Shown: positions 25,581 through 34,133 of the stretch, piece by piece
Position numbering within the stretch: position 1 is the first letter of the stretch
Layout: each line of letters begins with the position of its first letter
Assembly: GCA_945648485.1 (NCBI GenBank)
Contig: CALZFR010000003.1
Location: 1-35,202, forward strand
Direction of reading: 5' to 3'
Length of the DNA: 35,202 bases
Origin: an uncultured Eubacterium sp.
GTDB taxonomy: Bacteria > Bacillota > Clostridia > Lachnospirales > Lachnospiraceae
Notes under the pieces: generated by a model
What the model was told of the DNA's origin: nothing
Databases searched by the model: none
Seen by the model: the letters and a program-made list of their open reading frames with translations, nothing else
Program-made: the position numbers and the translations under genes

Positions 25581-27863
25581 CTATATCCCTTTTCCTCTTA
25601 ATGCAGCCAGCTTCTTTTTTGCCTCTGCCTCAATCTGCTGACACTTCAGTTTGGCTGCCTCCGCCTGTTTAGTGGCATACTCGCTTGCTTTTGCTGCTTC
25701 TTTAGCCGCCTTTTGTGCTATATCTCTTGCTTCTGCAGCCGCTCTGGCAGTTTCCTTCGCCTCTGTTTCAATTATCTTGGCATCCAGTGCTTTTTTCTTT
25801 GCTTCCTCAAGAGCAATCTTTGCCTCTTTCATTATGGCATTTTCTTCAATTTCAATTTCTGTGAAGGGCTCAAATGTAAAGAAGCTCACGCTTAATCCTG
25901 GAAGGTCTGCTTTTATAGAATCATCAAAGCCATCTGATTCCTGATCAGTTGATTTGTATGTCTTTGCAGTTGTCATATCTGTATATTTTCCAGCCTGGGG
26001 CACTCCAAGAACATAACCCTTTCTATCAACAGGAGTAAAATTAGCGATGGCCATAATCATTGTACCATCTGCTGATTTTCTGTAGAACGAAAGAATTGTT
26101 TCCACTGCCGCCGAATCATTAATCCATCCGAAGCCCTCTGCTTTATTATCCAGCTGATACAGAGGTTCATTACCGGAATATATACCGTTAAGCCATGTCA
26201 CATAATCCTCAACGCCCTCGCATTCCCTGAAATTAACCAGCTTCTTTCCAGGATATGCATACATATATGCCAGGGCATTCTTAACATGGCACATTTTCTT
26301 ATCTTCTGGAACAGGTGCTGTATCCCTAAGAAGTCCTTTTTCCCATCCATAGCCATCCCTGGAGAACTCAAGTATGAAATCTTCACTGTACTGGTATAGC
26401 ATACTATGGCTTAATTTATCATATTTCCCTTTCCTGAACAGTGGATCTGTGTAGTAAAAATCCATGAAATCCTTTTTCCATCCATCATTCCACTTATAGT
26501 CAAAACCAAGGCCTTCCCTCTTAATCTCTCCGGTAACCATGTCCCAGATGCTGCTTTCCTCTGCAATAAGAAGAACCTTCTTATCCTGCTTGTCAGCAAT
26601 CTTTCTCAATCCTTTTATGAATTCCACTCCAGCCAGGTTTTCTTTACTGCCGTACATGTTAAAACTCCACTCCCCTGGATTCCTTCCGTAATCCAGATAC
26701 AGCATTGAAGCCACTTCCTTAAGTCGCAGTCCATCAGCATGGAACTCCTTAATCCAGTAAACTGCTGTCGAATTAAGATATGATCTGACCTCTTTGCAGT
26801 CAAAATTATAGAGTGCACATTTTACATCAGGATGATTACTTAATGATGACGAGCCAGAATCCAGCAAATGGGTTCCGTCATAATATATAAAACTCCCCAG
26901 TCCTTCTTCCATATAAGCCATATTACAATCAACAATTACGCCAATTCCCTGATTGTGAAACTCGTTAATTATACCCTTAAGCCTGTCACTTCCCAGCTTT
27001 CTGTCAACGCAGAAATTACCTGCTGCAATACCATTTTCCTTATCAATTGTTGATGTAAGCCCTGATAACTCAATGTAATTGAATCCCATATTCTTCACAG
27101 AACGGACTATATCGTCACTGATTAATTCATCGATTCCAAGTTCACAGATAGCCAATGGTTTGTCCTTATCTGTATCAGGATTCCATTCCTCATCATTCCA
27201 TATAAAATCACAAATCAGGTCATTATCTCCAATATAATAAGGGTCTGCTTTCCTTACAATCTGCCCATTGCTAAGCTTTATTTCATAACAATAATCAGAG
27301 GCATCCTCCAGACCAGGAATAAATAATTCAAATATACCACTCTCATCATTCCTGTTCATCTGGAAACTTCTTCCATCCCAGTCATTAAAAGTTCCTACAA
27401 CGCTGACTCTTCTTGCATTAGGGGCATACACAGCAAAACGTACTCCACTGATGCCATTAACCTCAATCTGTCTTGCTCCCATAAACTTGTAGGAATCCTC
27501 AGAAGCTCCTGATAAAAACTTCCTGATATCTTCCTTCTTTAATGTTGTACCAAAGCAGTATGGGTCAATATACTCAGTACTTCTGCCTTTAACATCCTCA
27601 ACCCTTACAGTATATTCTACCTTTTTCTTTCCAGGAATAAGCACAGCAAAATAACCAGCTTCATCCACCTTGTCACATGTGTATTTCCTGTTAACTCCAG
27701 ATACGCTCACCTTTACATCCACAGCATCTGGTCTGAAAATCTGGATTAGAAAACCTTCTTTAACAAGATGTCCGCCAAGAAGTTCCCCCGGCTTATCACT
27801 TTCACAGTATGTAATACCCTCTATCTCAGGCCAGTTCATAAGATTATATACTTTACCATTCAT
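25581..27863 (-). CDS. GlgB-like (GH13/CBM48) protein with degenerate catalytic motifs; probable pseudoenzyme with helical C-terminal tail
   Basis: 760 aa; CBM48 'VRFAVYAPNARRVSVVGTFNDWDGRSFQM'; GlgB signatures 'VASMLYLDYGRNPGEW', 'LLIAEESSIWDMVT', 'GLGFDYKWNDGW'; nucleophile Asp replaced by Lys; about 85-aa Ala/Lys/Glu tail. Confidence 0.9.
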   Translation of the reverse strand: MNGKVYNLMNWPEIEGITYCESDKPGELLGGHLVKEGFLIQIFRPDAVDVKVSVSGVNRKYTCDKVDEAGYFAVLIPGKKKVEYTVRVEDVKGRSTEYIDPYCFGTTLKKEDIRKFLSGASEDSYKFMGARQIEVNGISGVRFAVYAPNARRVSVVGTFNDWDGRSFQMNRNDESGIFELFIPGLEDASDYCYEIKLSNGQIVRKADPYYIGDNDLICDFIWNDEEWNPDTDKDKPLAICELGIDELISDDIVRSVKNMGFNYIELSGLTSTIDKENGIAAGNFCVDRKLGSDRLKGIINEFHNQGIGVIVDCNMAYMEEGLGSFIYYDGTHLLDSGSSSLSNHPDVKCALYNFDCKEVRSYLNSTAVYWIKEFHADGLRLKEVASMLYLDYGRNPGEWSFNMYGSKENLAGVEFIKGLRKIADKQDKKVLLIAEESSIWDMVTGEIKREGLGFDYKWNDGWKKDFMDFYYTDPLFRKGKYDKLSHSMLYQYSEDFILEFSRDGYGWEKGLLRDTAPVPEDKKMCHVKNALAYMYAYPGKKLVNFRECEGVEDYVTWLNGIYSGNEPLYQLDNKAEGFGWINDSAAVETILSFYRKSADGTMIMAIANFTPVDRKGYVLGVPQAGKYTDMTTAKTYKSTDQESDGFDDSIKADLPGLSVSFFTFEPFTEIEIEENAIMKEAKIALEEAKKKALDAKIIETEAKETARAAAEARDIAQKAAKEAAKASEYATKQAEAAKLKCQQIEAEAKKKLAALRGKGI

Positions 27864-27886
27864 AAGTCCACCCCCTGACTACTATC

Positions 27887-28732
27887 TTACATATTAATAT
27901 CAGCCCATGTCTTAAAAAGTCCTGTCCATGCATTAACTTCCGGTTGATAATGTTTTCCGTCTATTGTATCTGTCTCTTTCGTTCCCAAACCAATACCATG
28001 GTTACCATTAGGAAATATATGCAGCTCAAATGGTACATTATTCTGTCTTAACGCAGCTGCAAAAAGGAGCGTATTCTCCACTGGAACAGAACCATCTGAA
28101 AATGTATGCCATAAAAATGTCTTTGGCGTACCTGCATTAACTCTCTTAACAAGATTCACACTGGCAAGCAGTTCGTCATGCCTGTCACCCAGCAGTCTTT
28201 CAAAAGAAGCTTTATGGGCATGTTCACCGCTGGTAAGAACAGAGTACCCCAACAGCATTGCATCAGGTTTCACTCTGTCAGAATCCAGTCCAGCATACGA
28301 AAGAAATGGCTTTAATTCTTCCTGGTCATACATAGTTCCAAGAGAGGCCGCCACATGTCCACCTGCTGAGAATCCTGCCACAATTATTTTATCAGGGTCT
28401 ACATCCCACTCTCCTGCATGAGTTCTTACGTAATCCATTGTGTATGCAATCTCATACAACTGACATGGAAATTCATTAGGGCAAAGGCTGTATCTCAAAA
28501 CCACCGCATTCATTCCCATATTCAGCATAGTTATTGCCATAGCCTCTCCCTCCCTTGGAGAGTGATGATGATATCCACCACCAGGACATATTATAACAAG
28601 AGGTCTTCTGAAAGGCAGCTGGTCCTTAGGAAAGATATCTTTGATATATGTAGTAATTGTTGCTTTGGAATCATCGTGATTAATTCCCAATTTTTCATAG
28701 TCAATATCAATATTAATAACTTCGTGTAACAT
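27887..28732 (-). CDS. Alpha/beta-hydrolase, BD-FAE/acetylesterase-like
   Basis: 'LVIICPGGGYHHHSPREGEAMA', nucleophile 'GFSAGGHVAAS', 'SDGSVPVENT', 'NGNHGIG'; ATG at 28732 with GGAGG 6-7 nt upstream. Confidence 0.9.
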   Translation of the reverse strand: MLHEVINIDIDYEKLGINHDDSKATITTYIKDIFPKDQLPFRRPLVIICPGGGYHHHSPREGEAMAITMLNMGMNAVVLRYSLCPNEFPCQLYEIAYTMDYVRTHAGEWDVDPDKIIVAGFSAGGHVAASLGTMYDQEELKPFLSYAGLDSDRVKPDAMLLGYSVLTSGEHAHKASFERLLGDRHDELLASVNLVKRVNAGTPKTFLWHTFSDGSVPVENTLLFAAALRQNNVPFELHIFPNGNHGIGLGTKETDTIDGKHYQPEVNAWTGLFKTWADINM

Positions 28733-28767
28733 TGTTTTCCTCCATTTTACATTAATCAAACTTAATA

Positions 28768-28797
28768 ATGGCAAAGTCTTTAGACAGACTTTGCCAT
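28768..28797 (-). terminator. Hairpin/possible terminator after the DUF1015 gene
   Basis: ATGGCAAAGTCT / AGACTTTGCCAT 12-bp perfect stem; poor T-tract on minus strand. Confidence 0.55.
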
Positions 28798-28804
28798 ATA
28801 AATA

Positions 28805-30037
28805 CTATATTCTGTGTATAAATAAGCCACTTCTTAACTTAGGTTCAAACCATGTTGATTTAGGTGGCATAAGCCTGTTATTATCTGAAACTGCAAACAA
28901 TTCAGAAATAGAAGTTGGATACATAGAAAATGCAACAACACAATCAAGGCTGCATCTTCTCTCCAATTCCTTCAAGCCTCTGATTCCGCCAACAAAATCA
29001 ATTCTTTTATCAGTCTTGGGATCAGTAATTCCAAGAACTGGTTCAAGAAGACTATTCTGAAGCACTGCCACATCCAGTCCGTCTACAGCATCATCTGATA
29101 GAATCTTTCCTTTTGCCTTAAGCAGATACCATGTATTGTCAAGGAACATTCCATATGTACCCTTCTTATCAGGACTAACAGGAACATCACTCATGCTAAG
29201 TTCAAAATTGTCTTCAACTTTACTAAGAAACGCTTCCTTGGAAAGCCCATTAAGATCCTTTACGACTCTGTTATATGGAAGTATCTTTAACTCTTCATCA
29301 GGGAAAAGGACTGCCAGAAAGAAGTTGAATTCCTCATCACCGGTAAACCCTGGATTCTCCTCTCTTCTCTTCAATCCTACTTTAACAGCAGAAGCAGCTC
29401 TGTGATGTCCATCTGCAATATAGATTGAATCAATAGATTCAAAAGCCTTGGCAACATCACTCACCATGCTCTCATCCGTCATCTTCCATACCTGATGCCT
29501 TATTCCATCAGGAGAGACAAAATCATACAGGCATGGAGACTCTTTAGTACTATTAACTGCACCTGTAATCACTTCATCAGCTCTATACGCAAGAAAAATA
29601 GGCCCAGTCTGTGCAGATAATGTATCAACATGTTTTATTCTGTCAACTTCCTTTTCAGCTCTGGTATTCTCATGCTTTTTAATTACGTTGTTGAGATAAT
29701 CATCAATAGATGCACAGGCCACCAGACCTGTCTGAGTCCTGCCATCCATAGTCAGCGCGTATATGTAATAAGTCTTATCCTGGTCAGTAATAAATGTCTT
29801 ATCAGCCACCCTGGCTTCAAATAAATCCTTTGCCTTATTATAGACCTGGGGTGAGTACATATCCACAGAATCATCAAACTGGGTCTCTGCCCTGTCAATT
29901 GCCAAAAACGATAAAGGTTCTCTGTTTACCTCAATTTTTGCCTCAGCCCTGTCATACACATCATATGGAAGAGCCGCAACTCTGCTTGCAAGATCAGCAT
30001 CTGGTCTTACACATGAAAAAGGTTTTACTACTGCCAT
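28805..30037 (-). CDS. DUF1015 family protein
   Basis: 410 aa; 'MAVVKPFSCVRPDADLASRVAALPYDVYDRAEA', 'YIADGHHRAASAVKV'; frequent genomic neighbour of serA/serC. Confidence 0.92.
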   Translation of the reverse strand: MAVVKPFSCVRPDADLASRVAALPYDVYDRAEAKIEVNREPLSFLAIDRAETQFDDSVDMYSPQVYNKAKDLFEARVADKTFITDQDKTYYIYALTMDGRTQTGLVACASIDDYLNNVIKKHENTRAEKEVDRIKHVDTLSAQTGPIFLAYRADEVITGAVNSTKESPCLYDFVSPDGIRHQVWKMTDESMVSDVAKAFESIDSIYIADGHHRAASAVKVGLKRREENPGFTGDEEFNFFLAVLFPDEELKILPYNRVVKDLNGLSKEAFLSKVEDNFELSMSDVPVSPDKKGTYGMFLDNTWYLLKAKGKILSDDAVDGLDVAVLQNSLLEPVLGITDPKTDKRIDFVGGIRGLKELERRCSLDCVVAFSMYPTSISELFAVSDNNRLMPPKSTWFEPKLRSGLFIHRI

Positions 30038-30060
30038 AATATTCCTCCGAAGTATATATT

Positions 30061-31575
30061 CTATGCATTTAACTGTGCAGTAAGATTCTTCAATTCAGTA
30101 GAAATTGCAACTACCTCACCAACAACCTGGCTGTTTTTCTCACTAATTGAATATGTGTCATTAGCGTGAGCAGAAACCTCCTCAGAAATTGCTGAGATTG
30201 TTGAAATACTGTCAATAATCTCGCTGTTGGCTGAAGAAAGATGCTCAATTATTTCTGATAAGTACCTTGAATTATCTTCAATATCAGCTGAATTTCTTTC
30301 AATATTCTTAAAGCTTTCCTCTGTCTTCGCTGCAGAATCATGCTGTCCGTCAATATCATTAACCATCTGTGTTGTTACATCAACAACCTTATTAATTGCC
30401 TCAGACACACTGCCAATCATATCAGTAATCTTAACAGTTGCGTCCTGTGTTTCATTAGCCATCTTGGAAATCTCTGAAGCAACAACCGCAAAACCCTTTC
30501 CAGCTTCACCGGCTCTTGCAGCCTCAATACTGGCATTAAGTGCAAGAAGGCTGGTCTGGGATGTAATATTAGTAATAATATCAACAACAGAATTCATATT
30601 AGCCATAATAGCTTTCAAATCACTAAGCTGTGCCGTAACAGTCTTTCCAGATTCAACAGAATGGTTAACCTGCTGCATGAGGGTATTAAGGTTCTCATTA
30701 CCAGCAAAAACTGCATCTTTGGCACTACTAACATTACTTATAATCTGGTCTGCACCATTCTTAACATCATTAACTCTCTTCTGGATATTCTCAGTCATCT
30801 CAAGCTGTTTCTGTACTGCCTCTGCTGTATCTCCTGAACCTTCTGTAACATCCTGCATCGCCTCTCTTGTTGCATTAACAGCCTCATCAAGGTCACTGAT
30901 TTTAGAACTGATAGTGTCTATTCTTGCACTGATCTGTTCTGAAATATTCATAGTCTTATTAAGAAGATTTTCTGTTTTACTGCCCTGTTCCTCAATCTGA
31001 AGGACCTTTTCTTTCTTGTTAATCTCAAGTGCTCTTGATGTGTATATTGAGTAACATGCAATAATAACCATAACAAGCACCTGAATTTCCAATCCGGCGA
31101 GAGAATCAACTGTATACAGACCTAACTTGAAAAACCACGCTGCCTGAATACAATTAACAATAACAACACCGACATTAACAGGAATAGAATATTTAAAATC
31201 ATTATATACTGAAATTGCAATAATCATCGGAATTGCATATACGAAGGCAAACAAATTGTTAGTTGTAAACATAATAAATATGTAAAATACTGCAAATCCA
31301 TATCCGGCACAATGCTTTACAGCTGTTGCATCTTTCTTCTTACTATAAAAAATCCATTCAAGAACTGGTGCGGAAATACCAATTAAAATTGTTAAAAGAA
31401 CATAACTTATAGTTCTTGCACCTTTGATAAACTCCACAAAATATGCAATAGAAATAACAGCAATTTCAATAGTATGACATAAAGCAACTACTTTATTACA
31501 TCTTGCAACCTCACGGTCATATGCTGCCACATTTTTTCCTTCTTCGTTGTTATTTTTTTCTTTCATGTTCTTCAC
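30061..31575 (-). CDS. Methyl-accepting chemotaxis protein with multi-TM N-terminal sensor
   Basis: 504 aa; about 6 hydrophobic segments, no obvious HAMP; hairpin tip 'ITSQTSLLALNASIEAARAGEAGKGFAVVASEISKMANET'. Confidence 0.95.
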   Translation of the reverse strand: MKNMKEKNNNEEGKNVAAYDREVARCNKVVALCHTIEIAVISIAYFVEFIKGARTISYVLLTILIGISAPVLEWIFYSKKKDATAVKHCAGYGFAVFYIFIMFTTNNLFAFVYAIPMIIAISVYNDFKYSIPVNVGVVIVNCIQAAWFFKLGLYTVDSLAGLEIQVLVMVIIACYSIYTSRALEINKKEKVLQIEEQGSKTENLLNKTMNISEQISARIDTISSKISDLDEAVNATREAMQDVTEGSGDTAEAVQKQLEMTENIQKRVNDVKNGADQIISNVSSAKDAVFAGNENLNTLMQQVNHSVESGKTVTAQLSDLKAIMANMNSVVDIITNITSQTSLLALNASIEAARAGEAGKGFAVVASEISKMANETQDATVKITDMIGSVSEAINKVVDVTTQMVNDIDGQHDSAAKTEESFKNIERNSADIEDNSRYLSEIIEHLSSANSEIIDSISTISAISEEVSAHANDTYSISEKNSQVVGEVVAISTELKNLTAQLNA

Positions 31576-31638
31576 TTAATTATCCCCCTCCGTATACAAG
31601 TTCAATAAAAGCTTACCATTTTACACATTTATGGAATA

Positions 31639-31667
31639 ATTATACAATATGCTTTTGGGAAAGTAAA
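31639..31667 (-). promoter_or_regulatory. SigmaA promoter for the MCP-DUF1015 operon
   Basis: TTTACT (31667-31662) - 17 nt - TATAAT (31644-31639). Confidence 0.6.
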
Positions 31668-31678
31668 GAAAATAAAAA

Positions 31679-31711
31679 TGGCTCTACAGGACAAAAAAGC
31701 CTGTAAAGCCA
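31679..31711 (-). terminator. Rho-independent terminator after serC-serA
   Basis: 12-bp stem with one mismatch (TGGCTcTACAGG / CCTGTaAAGCCA), followed by ATTTTTATTTT on minus strand. Confidence 0.8.
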
Positions 31712-31774
31712 TAAAAAACATTATAAAATTAATCTGTGTATCTGGCAGAAAATCTTTCAGAAAGGTATCAATTC

Positions 31775-32938
31775 TTACTTTATAACACGAACCTTGATAA
31801 CACCCTCAATAGCTGAAAGTTTACCAACTACATCATCTGAAACTGGTGTCGCTGTATCAAGAAGAGAATATGCATAATCCCCTCTTGACTTGTTAGCCAT
31901 CTCTTCAATATTAATTCCAGCATCGCCCATAACACTTGTTATCTTGCTTATTACAGCTGGCACATTCTTATGGCAGATAGCTACACGGCCTGCCGTATTG
32001 CATACACCCATGTCACATGCAGGATAGTTTACAGAATTAATAATATTACCATTCTCAATGTAATTTCTTAATTCCTTAACTGCCATTACTGCACAGTTAT
32101 CCTCTGCTTCCTCTGTAGAAGCTCCAAGATGTGGAAGAACTATTACGCCATCCTGTCCTGCAACTGTAGAGTTAGGGAAATCCGTTACATACTTTGCAAC
32201 CTTTCCAGACTTAATTGCATCAAGAATAGCCGGCTCATCAACAAGGATATCTCTGGCACAGTTAATTACAACTGTTCCCTTCTTCATCATGTCGAATGCA
32301 GCCTTGTTAATCATTCCCTTAGTGTTATCAAGGGCTGGAACATGGATTGTTATATAATCACATTCCTTATATATATCTTCTACATTAACAATATGCTTAA
32401 CTTTTCTTGAAAGGTTCCATGCTGCATTAACAGAAAGATATGGATCATAACCGTATACTTCCATTCCAAGATTGATCGCTGCATTAGCAACAAGCTGGCC
32501 AATTGCACCAAGGCCAATTACACCAAGCTTCTTTCCTGATATTTCCTTACCAGCAAATGCTTTCTTAGCCTTCTCTGCTGACTTGGCAATATCAGCATCG
32601 TCCTTGTTAGCCTTAACCCACTCAATACCACCAACAATATCTCTTGAAGAGATAAGCATTGCAGCAATTACATGCTCCTTAACAGCATTAGCATTAGCAC
32701 CTGGTGTATTAAATACAACTACACCTGCATCTGCACATTTGTCCAGAGGAATATTATTAACACCTGCACCTGCTCTTGCAATAGCAAGTAATCCTGCTGG
32801 AAGCTCCATATCATGCATCTTTGCACTTCTTACAAGAACAGCCTGTGAATCCTCAAAGCTGGCAGAAGTATTGTAATCACTTGAAAATAAATCAAGACCT
32901 ACAGAAGATATATTATTAAGACAATTAACGTTAACCAT
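31775..32938 (-). CDS. serA: D-3-phosphoglycerate dehydrogenase
   Basis: 387 aa; 'GKKLGVIGLGAIGQLVANAAINLGMEVYGYDPYLS', 'VINCARDILVDE', 'LPHLGASTEEAEDNCA', C-terminal ACT domain; start overlaps serC stop (TAATG). Confidence 0.96.
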   Translation of the reverse strand: MVNVNCLNNISSVGLDLFSSDYNTSASFEDSQAVLVRSAKMHDMELPAGLLAIARAGAGVNNIPLDKCADAGVVVFNTPGANANAVKEHVIAAMLISSRDIVGGIEWVKANKDDADIAKSAEKAKKAFAGKEISGKKLGVIGLGAIGQLVANAAINLGMEVYGYDPYLSVNAAWNLSRKVKHIVNVEDIYKECDYITIHVPALDNTKGMINKAAFDMMKKGTVVINCARDILVDEPAILDAIKSGKVAKYVTDFPNSTVAGQDGVIVLPHLGASTEEAEDNCAVMAVKELRNYIENGNIINSVNYPACDMGVCNTAGRVAICHKNVPAVISKITSVMGDAGINIEEMANKSRGDYAYSLLDTATPVSDDVVGKLSAIEGVIKVRVIK

Positions 32939-34023
32939 TACTTTGTATTCTCCTTTTCGAAGTTTCTCATAAACTCAACAAGCTTCTCAACGCCTTCAAT
33001 TGGCATAGCATTATAGATAGATGCTCTCATTCCGCCAACTGTTCTGTGTCCCTTAAGATTTACAAAGCCTGCCTTAGTTGCCTCTTCAACGAATTTAGCA
33101 TCAAGTTCCTTATCACCTGTCACAAATGGAACATTCATAAGAGAACGGTCTTCTTTCCTTACTGTTCCCTTGAACATCTTGCTCTCATCAAGGAAATCAT
33201 ATAAAATCTTTGCCTTCTTCTCATTGTGTTCCTTCATTGCTGAAAGACCACCCATCTTCTTAATCCACTTAAATACCTTGCCACAGATATATATATTATA
33301 GCATGGAGGTGTATTGTATAATGAATCATTATCTGCCTGAGTCTTCCACTTAAGCATTGTTGGTGTGCCTGGAAGTACATCATCAGTAATAAGGTCCTCT
33401 CTGATAATAGCAATTACCACACCTGCTGGTCCGATATTCTTCTGTACACCACCATATACAACACCATACTTAGTAACATCCATTGGCTCTGAAAGGAAAC
33501 ATGATGAAACATCAGAAACAAGGATATGACCCTTAGTATTTGGAAGAGTCTTATATTTAGTTCCATAAATTGTGTTATTCTCACAGATATATACGTAATC
33601 TGCATCCTCTGGAATATCAAGATCTGAACAGTCAGGTATGTAAGAGTATGTCTCATCCTCAGATGAAGCTACTGCAACTGCCTCACCATAGATCTTAGCC
33701 TCCTGGAAAGCCTTCTTAGCCCACTGACCTGTAATAATGTAAGCTGCTTTCTTATTCTTCATAAGGTTCATAGGAACCTCTGCAAAGAACTGTGATGCGC
33801 CACCCTGAAGGAATAATACCTTGTAATTATCAGGGATGTTAAGAAGATCTCTTAAATCAGCCTCTGCCTCCTTAATGATATTGTCATACACTTTAGAACG
33901 ATGGCTCATCTCCATTACAGACTGTCCACTGCCCTTGTAATCAAGCATCTCGTCTGCTGCTTCACGTAATACCTCTTCTGGTAAAACTGCTGGACCTGCG
34001 CTAAAATTATAAACTCTTGCCAC
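32938..34023 (-). CDS. serC: Phosphoserine aminotransferase
   Basis: 361 aa; 'VYNFSAGPAVLPEEVLREAADEMLDY', 'DVSSCFLSEPMDVTKYGVVYGGVQKNIGPAGV'. Confidence 0.97.
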   Translation of the reverse strand: MARVYNFSAGPAVLPEEVLREAADEMLDYKGSGQSVMEMSHRSKVYDNIIKEAEADLRDLLNIPDNYKVLFLQGGASQFFAEVPMNLMKNKKAAYIITGQWAKKAFQEAKIYGEAVAVASSEDETYSYIPDCSDLDIPEDADYVYICENNTIYGTKYKTLPNTKGHILVSDVSSCFLSEPMDVTKYGVVYGGVQKNIGPAGVVIAIIREDLITDDVLPGTPTMLKWKTQADNDSLYNTPPCYNIYICGKVFKWIKKMGGLSAMKEHNEKKAKILYDFLDESKMFKGTVRKEDRSLMNVPFVTGDKELDAKFVEEATKAGFVNLKGHRTVGGMRASIYNAMPIEGVEKLVEFMRNFEKENTK

Positions 34024-34076
34024 TTTTCTTTCCTCCTATAATTATACGCTTTCGCGTTTTTTAACATCTACATGCT

Positions 34077-34105
34077 ATAATACATCTAATTAAAAAAAGT
34101 TACAA
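34077..34105 (-). promoter_or_regulatory. SigmaA promoter for serC-serA
   Basis: TTGTAA (34105-34100) - 17 nt - TATTAT (34082-34077). Confidence 0.6.
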
Positions 34106-34133
34106 CATTATTAAGCACTATATTTAACCCATT

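Noticed and set aside
25651-25850. Low-complexity stretch considered as a DNA tandem repeat
   Set aside because: Repetitiveness is at the protein level (Ala/Lys/Glu helix); codons vary and no exact DNA repeat unit is visible.
28733-28774. Upstream ORF-track start of the alpha/beta-hydrolase
   Set aside because: It would place the start inside the 28768-28797 hairpin; ATG 28732 has a proper GGAGG.
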